Below, piece by piece: positions 57,805 to 60,445 of a stretch of 60,445 nt of DNA. This DNA comes from Streptomyces sp. MMG1533 (lineage in GTDB: Bacteria > Actinomycetota > Actinomycetes > Streptomycetales > Streptomycetaceae), in contig NZ_LGDG01000251.1 of NCBI RefSeq assembly GCF_001279775.1, positions 1 through 60,445 on the forward strand. Direction: 5' to 3'. The notes below the pieces were generated by a model. That model saw only the letters and a program-made list of their open reading frames with translations, was not told the origin of the DNA and ran no database searches. How positions within the stretch are numbered: the first letter of the stretch is position 1; every line of letters begins with the position of its first letter. The position numbers and the translations under genes were made by a program.

Positions 57805-60222
57805 ATGTCCCACGCCCTCCCCCGCCCCGCCGACGACGGAGAGGTCACGGCCCCCAGGGCCAACACCGTCGTGGCGGTCCTCGCCTTCGGCGGCATCGTC
57901 GTCTCGCTGATGCAGACCCTGGTCATCCCGATCGTCCCGGAGCTCCCCCAGCTCCTGAACGCCCCGGCCTCGGACACCGCCTGGGCCGTCACCGCCACGC
58001 TGCTCGCCGCCGCCGTCGCCGTCCCGATGATGGGGCGGCTCGGTGACATGTACGGCAAGCGCCGCATGCTGCTGCTGAGCCTGGTCCTGCTGGTGGCCGG
58101 CTCGATCACCGCCGCCCTCAGCGACTCCCTGACCCCGATGATCGTCGGACGCGTCCTGCAGGGCATGGCCGGCGGTGTGATCCCGCTCGGCATCAGCATC
58201 ATGCGCGACGAACTGCCCGCCGAACGGCTCGGTTCCGCCACCGCCATGATGAGCGCCTCCCTAGGTGTCGGCGCCGCCCTCGGCCTGCCCGCCGCCGCGC
58301 TGATCGCCGACAACTTCGACTGGCACATGCTGTTCTGGAGCTCGGCCGCCATGGGCGCCGTCGCCCTCCTGCTGGTCCTGCTCCTCGTGCCCGAGTCCAA
58401 GGTCCGCACCGGCGGCCGCTTCGACCTGGTCGGCGGCCTCGGCATGGCGGCCGGCCTGGTCTGCCTGCTGCTGGCCATCTCCAAGGGCGGCGACTGGGGT
58501 TGGAGCAGCGGCACGATCCTCGGTCTCTTCGCGGCGACCGTCGTGGTCCTGCTGGTGTGGGGCTGGTGGGAGCTGCGCACGGAGCAGCCGCTGGTCGACC
58601 TGCGCACCACCGCCCGCCGCCAGGTGCTGTTCACCAACCTCGCGTCGATCGCGCTCGGCTTCGGCATGTTCGCGATGTCCCTGGTCCTTCCTCAGCTCCT
58701 GCAGTTGCCTGAGGCGACCGGCTACGGTCTGGGCAAGTCGCTGCTCACCGCCGGCCTGGTCATGGCCCCCAGCGGCCTGGTGATGATGGTCATCGCCCCG
58801 GTCTCCGCGACCCTGTCCAAGGCCAAGGGCCCGAAGGTGAGCCTGATGGTCGGCGCCCTGATCGTGGCCGCCGGCTACGGCCTGCAGATCCTGCTGATGG
58901 ACGAGGTCTGGCAGTTCGTGCTGGTCTCCTGCGTCATCGGCACCGGTATCGGCTTCACCTACGGCGCGATGCCCGCGCTCATCATGGGCGCCGTGCCGCC
59001 GTCCCAGACCGGCGCCGCGAACAGCCTCAACACCCTGATGCGGTCCATCGGTACGTCGGTCGCGAGCGCCGTCGCCGGCGTCATCCTGGCCCAGATGACC
59101 ACCAACCTCGGCTCGGTCGCCCTGCCCTCCGAGAACGGCTTCAAGACCGTCCTCGCCCTCGGCGGCGGCGCGGCCCTGCTGGCCTTCGCCCTGGCCGCGT
59201 TCATTCCGCGTCGGCGGGCGGGCGAGGCGGACGAGGCGGGCGAGATCGGTGGTGCCGGGGTCCCGGCTGTCGAAGGTCCTCGGACGCCGTCCGCCGTGCC
59301 GGTCGCTGCCGCACAGACCGCACAGACCACACAGTCCGCGCAGACCGCGCAGACCGCACAGGCCGTCGGCGTGGCAGCGGAGCGTGCGGGGGCGCTCGCC
59401 TCCGTCGCGAACACCGAGGACGACGGCTCGAGCCGCTCGCTCACCGGCTCCGTCGGCGGCGGCATCCCGGTCAGCGGGCACGTCCTCGGGGCCGAACGCG
59501 TCCCCGTAGCCGCAGCCGCGGTGACACTGATCTCCCTCGGCGGAAGGCAACTCGGCCGGTCGGTCTCGCGAAGCGACGGTTCGTACGGCGTGGACGCGCC
59601 CGGCGCCGGATCGTACGTCCTGATCGCCTCCGCCGACGGCTATCAGCCCCAGGCGTCGACGATCGTCGTCGCCGGTGACGCGCCGGTCCCGTACGACATC
59701 CTGCTGAGCGGCACCAGCGGCCTCGCCGGCGTGGTGCTGTCCGCCGACAGCGGGGCCCCGGTCGCGGAGGCCGTGGTCATCGTGACCGACGTCCGCGGGG
59801 ACGTCCTGGCGACCGGACGCACCGATGCCCTGGGCGAGTTCACCATCACCGACCTGGTGCCGGGGACCGTGACCCTGGCGGTCAACTCCCCCAAGCACCG
59901 TCCGCTGGCCCTGCCCGTCGAGATCGGCGGCACCGGGATCACCCGGATCGAGGTCGAGCTGCGGCCGGGCGCGCAGGTGCGGGGCACGGTACGCGGAGCG
60001 GGCGCCCCGCTCAGCGACGCGCTGGTGACCCTGGTGGACGCCGCGGGCAACGTGGTCGCCACGGCCACCACCGGTCACGACGGGGCGTACGCCTTCTCCG
60101 ACCTGGACAGCGGCGCGTACACGGTCATCGCGACGGGCTACGCGCCGCGGGCCGCCTCGGTGACGGTCTCCGGCGGTGGCGTCGACGACCACGACATCGA
60201 ACTCGTCCACGCCGACGCTTAG
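57805..60222 (+). CDS. MFS transporter fused to three carboxypeptidase-regulatory-like domains
   Basis: An 805-residue protein. Residues about 15-470 form a DHA2-type MFS with about 14 helices (MQTLVIPIVPELPQLLNAPA, MGRLGDMYGKRRMLLLSLVL). A Thr/Gln/Ala linker (TAQTTQSAQTAQTAQAV) follows. Three tandem beta-sandwich domains of CarboxypepD_reg type come next (about 551-632, 633-720, 721-805: SGHVLGAERVPVAAAAVTL, GVVLSADSGAPVAEAVVIV, VRGTVRGAGAPLSDALVTL). Start ATG at 57805 has GGAGG eight bases upstream. Exporter role is likely; substrate unknown. Confidence 0.85.
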   Translation: MSHALPRPADDGEVTAPRANTVVAVLAFGGIVVSLMQTLVIPIVPELPQLLNAPASDTAWAVTATLLAAAVAVPMMGRLGDMYGKRRMLLLSLVLLVAGSITAALSDSLTPMIVGRVLQGMAGGVIPLGISIMRDELPAERLGSATAMMSASLGVGAALGLPAAALIADNFDWHMLFWSSAAMGAVALLLVLLLVPESKVRTGGRFDLVGGLGMAAGLVCLLLAISKGGDWGWSSGTILGLFAATVVVLLVWGWWELRTEQPLVDLRTTARRQVLFTNLASIALGFGMFAMSLVLPQLLQLPEATGYGLGKSLLTAGLVMAPSGLVMMVIAPVSATLSKAKGPKVSLMVGALIVAAGYGLQILLMDEVWQFVLVSCVIGTGIGFTYGAMPALIMGAVPPSQTGAANSLNTLMRSIGTSVASAVAGVILAQMTTNLGSVALPSENGFKTVLALGGGAALLAFALAAFIPRRRAGEADEAGEIGGAGVPAVEGPRTPSAVPVAAAQTAQTTQSAQTAQTAQAVGVAAERAGALASVANTEDDGSSRSLTGSVGGGIPVSGHVLGAERVPVAAAAVTLISLGGRQLGRSVSRSDGSYGVDAPGAGSYVLIASADGYQPQASTIVVAGDAPVPYDILLSGTSGLAGVVLSADSGAPVAEAVVIVTDVRGDVLATGRTDALGEFTITDLVPGTVTLAVNSPKHRPLALPVEIGGTGITRIEVELRPGAQVRGTVRGAGAPLSDALVTLVDAAGNVVATATTGHDGAYAFSDLDSGAYTVIATGYAPRAASVTVSGGGVDDHDIELVHADA

Positions 60223-60227
60223 TTCAG

Positions 60228-60347
60228 GCCGAGGCTTGGGCGGGCCGAGGCTTGGGGCAGGTCGAGGCTTGGGCGGGCCGAGGCTTGGGGCGGGCCGACG
60301 CTTGGGGCGGGCCGACGCTTGGGGCGGGCCGACGCTTGGGGCGGGCC
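60228..60347. repeat. 16/17-bp tandem repeats after the MFS gene
   Basis: Eight units of GCCGAGGCTTGGGGCGG type start at 60228, 60244, 60261, 60277, 60294, 60311, 60328 and 60345, beginning 5 nt after the stop. The unit core GCCGACGCTT also forms the last codons of the gene. Confidence 0.9.
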
Positions 60348-60443
60348 GACGCGGAGTTCACGCGACGCGGAGTTCACGCGACGCGGAGTTCACGCGACGC
60401 GGAGTTCACGCGACGCGGAGTTCACGCGACGCGGAGTTCACGC
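60348..60443. repeat. Six 16-bp tandem repeats at the window end
   Basis: GACGCGGAGTTCACGC repeats exactly six times from 60348 to 60443, directly joined to the previous array and continuing to the window edge (60445). Confidence 0.93.
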
Positions 60444-60445
60444 GA

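Noticed and set aside
60228..60443. Tandem repeats considered as a CRISPR array
   Set aside because: Units are contiguous with no unique spacers, so they are simple tandem repeats.

Overview
The window is a high-GC actinobacterial chromosome segment and almost certainly comes from a Streptomyces. The evidence is gene order (secY-adk then map-infA-rpmJ-rpsM-rpsK-rpoA with no rpsD between rpsK and rpoA, and trpT-secE-nusG-rplK-rplA-rplJ-rplL-rpoB-rpoC), the strong third-position GC bias, the many GTG starts, the acidic N-terminal extension of NusG, and two rare TTA codons in an accessory gene.

Positions 1-20040, read right to left on the minus strand, carry the S10, spc and alpha ribosomal clusters: rpsJ-rplC-rplD-rplW-rplB-rpsS-rplV-rpsC-rplP-rpmC-rpsQ, then rplN-rplX-rplE-rpsN-rpsH-rplF-rplR-rpsE-rpmD-rplO, then secY-adk, then map-infA-rpmJ-rpsM-rpsK-rpoA (rpoA cut by the window edge). 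Between adk and map sits about 4 kb of non-housekeeping DNA: a small secreted protein, wrecked IS1182-type and IS5-type transposase genes, a fragment of another IS-associated reading frame, and a membrane-anchored propeller-like protein. An intrinsic terminator follows adk, so map must be transcribed separately.

Positions 20080-22990 hold three non-ribosomal genes (acyltransferase, a YwqG/DUF1963-like protein, a small membrane protein). Positions 23000-27660 hold the str operon rpsL-rpsG-fusA-tuf on the minus strand. A 25-nt hairpin motif is shared by the leaders of rpsL and rpsJ. Positions 27800-37890 contain a DUF1707 membrane protein and then rpoC, rpoB, rplL and rplJ. An L10-type leader and an attenuator-like hairpin lie in front of rplJ. 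Positions 37890-39670 hold a tandem pair of lipoprotein genes, one intact and one decayed. Positions 39780-42610 are rplA, rplK, nusG, secE and tRNA-Trp.

The right third is mixed: aspartate aminotransferase, adenosine deaminase, murB, a TetR/MFS efflux pair with matching palindromic operators, a HadB/HadA-like dehydratase pair, rpmG with tRNA-Met and tRNA-Thr, a degenerate cytosine-deaminase-like protein, a Rossmann protein and a small zinc-ribbon-like protein. The accessory highlight is a 1406-residue protein (53448-57668) that joins a TIR domain, a CHAT protease domain, an NB-ARC NTPase and an array of TPRs encoded by exact 120-bp repeats. It is a plausible immune or cell-suicide sensor and carries two TTA codons. 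It is followed by an MFS transporter fused to three carboxypeptidase-regulatory-like domains, whose 3' flank is an array of tandem repeats.

Most of the window is core gene-expression machinery under operon-level control. Intrinsic hairpins mark the operon boundaries, and HrdB-like promoters can be proposed for rpsJ, rpsL, secY, rplJ, rplK, trpT and the tRNA-Thr operon. All promoters and terminators are read by eye from sequence.
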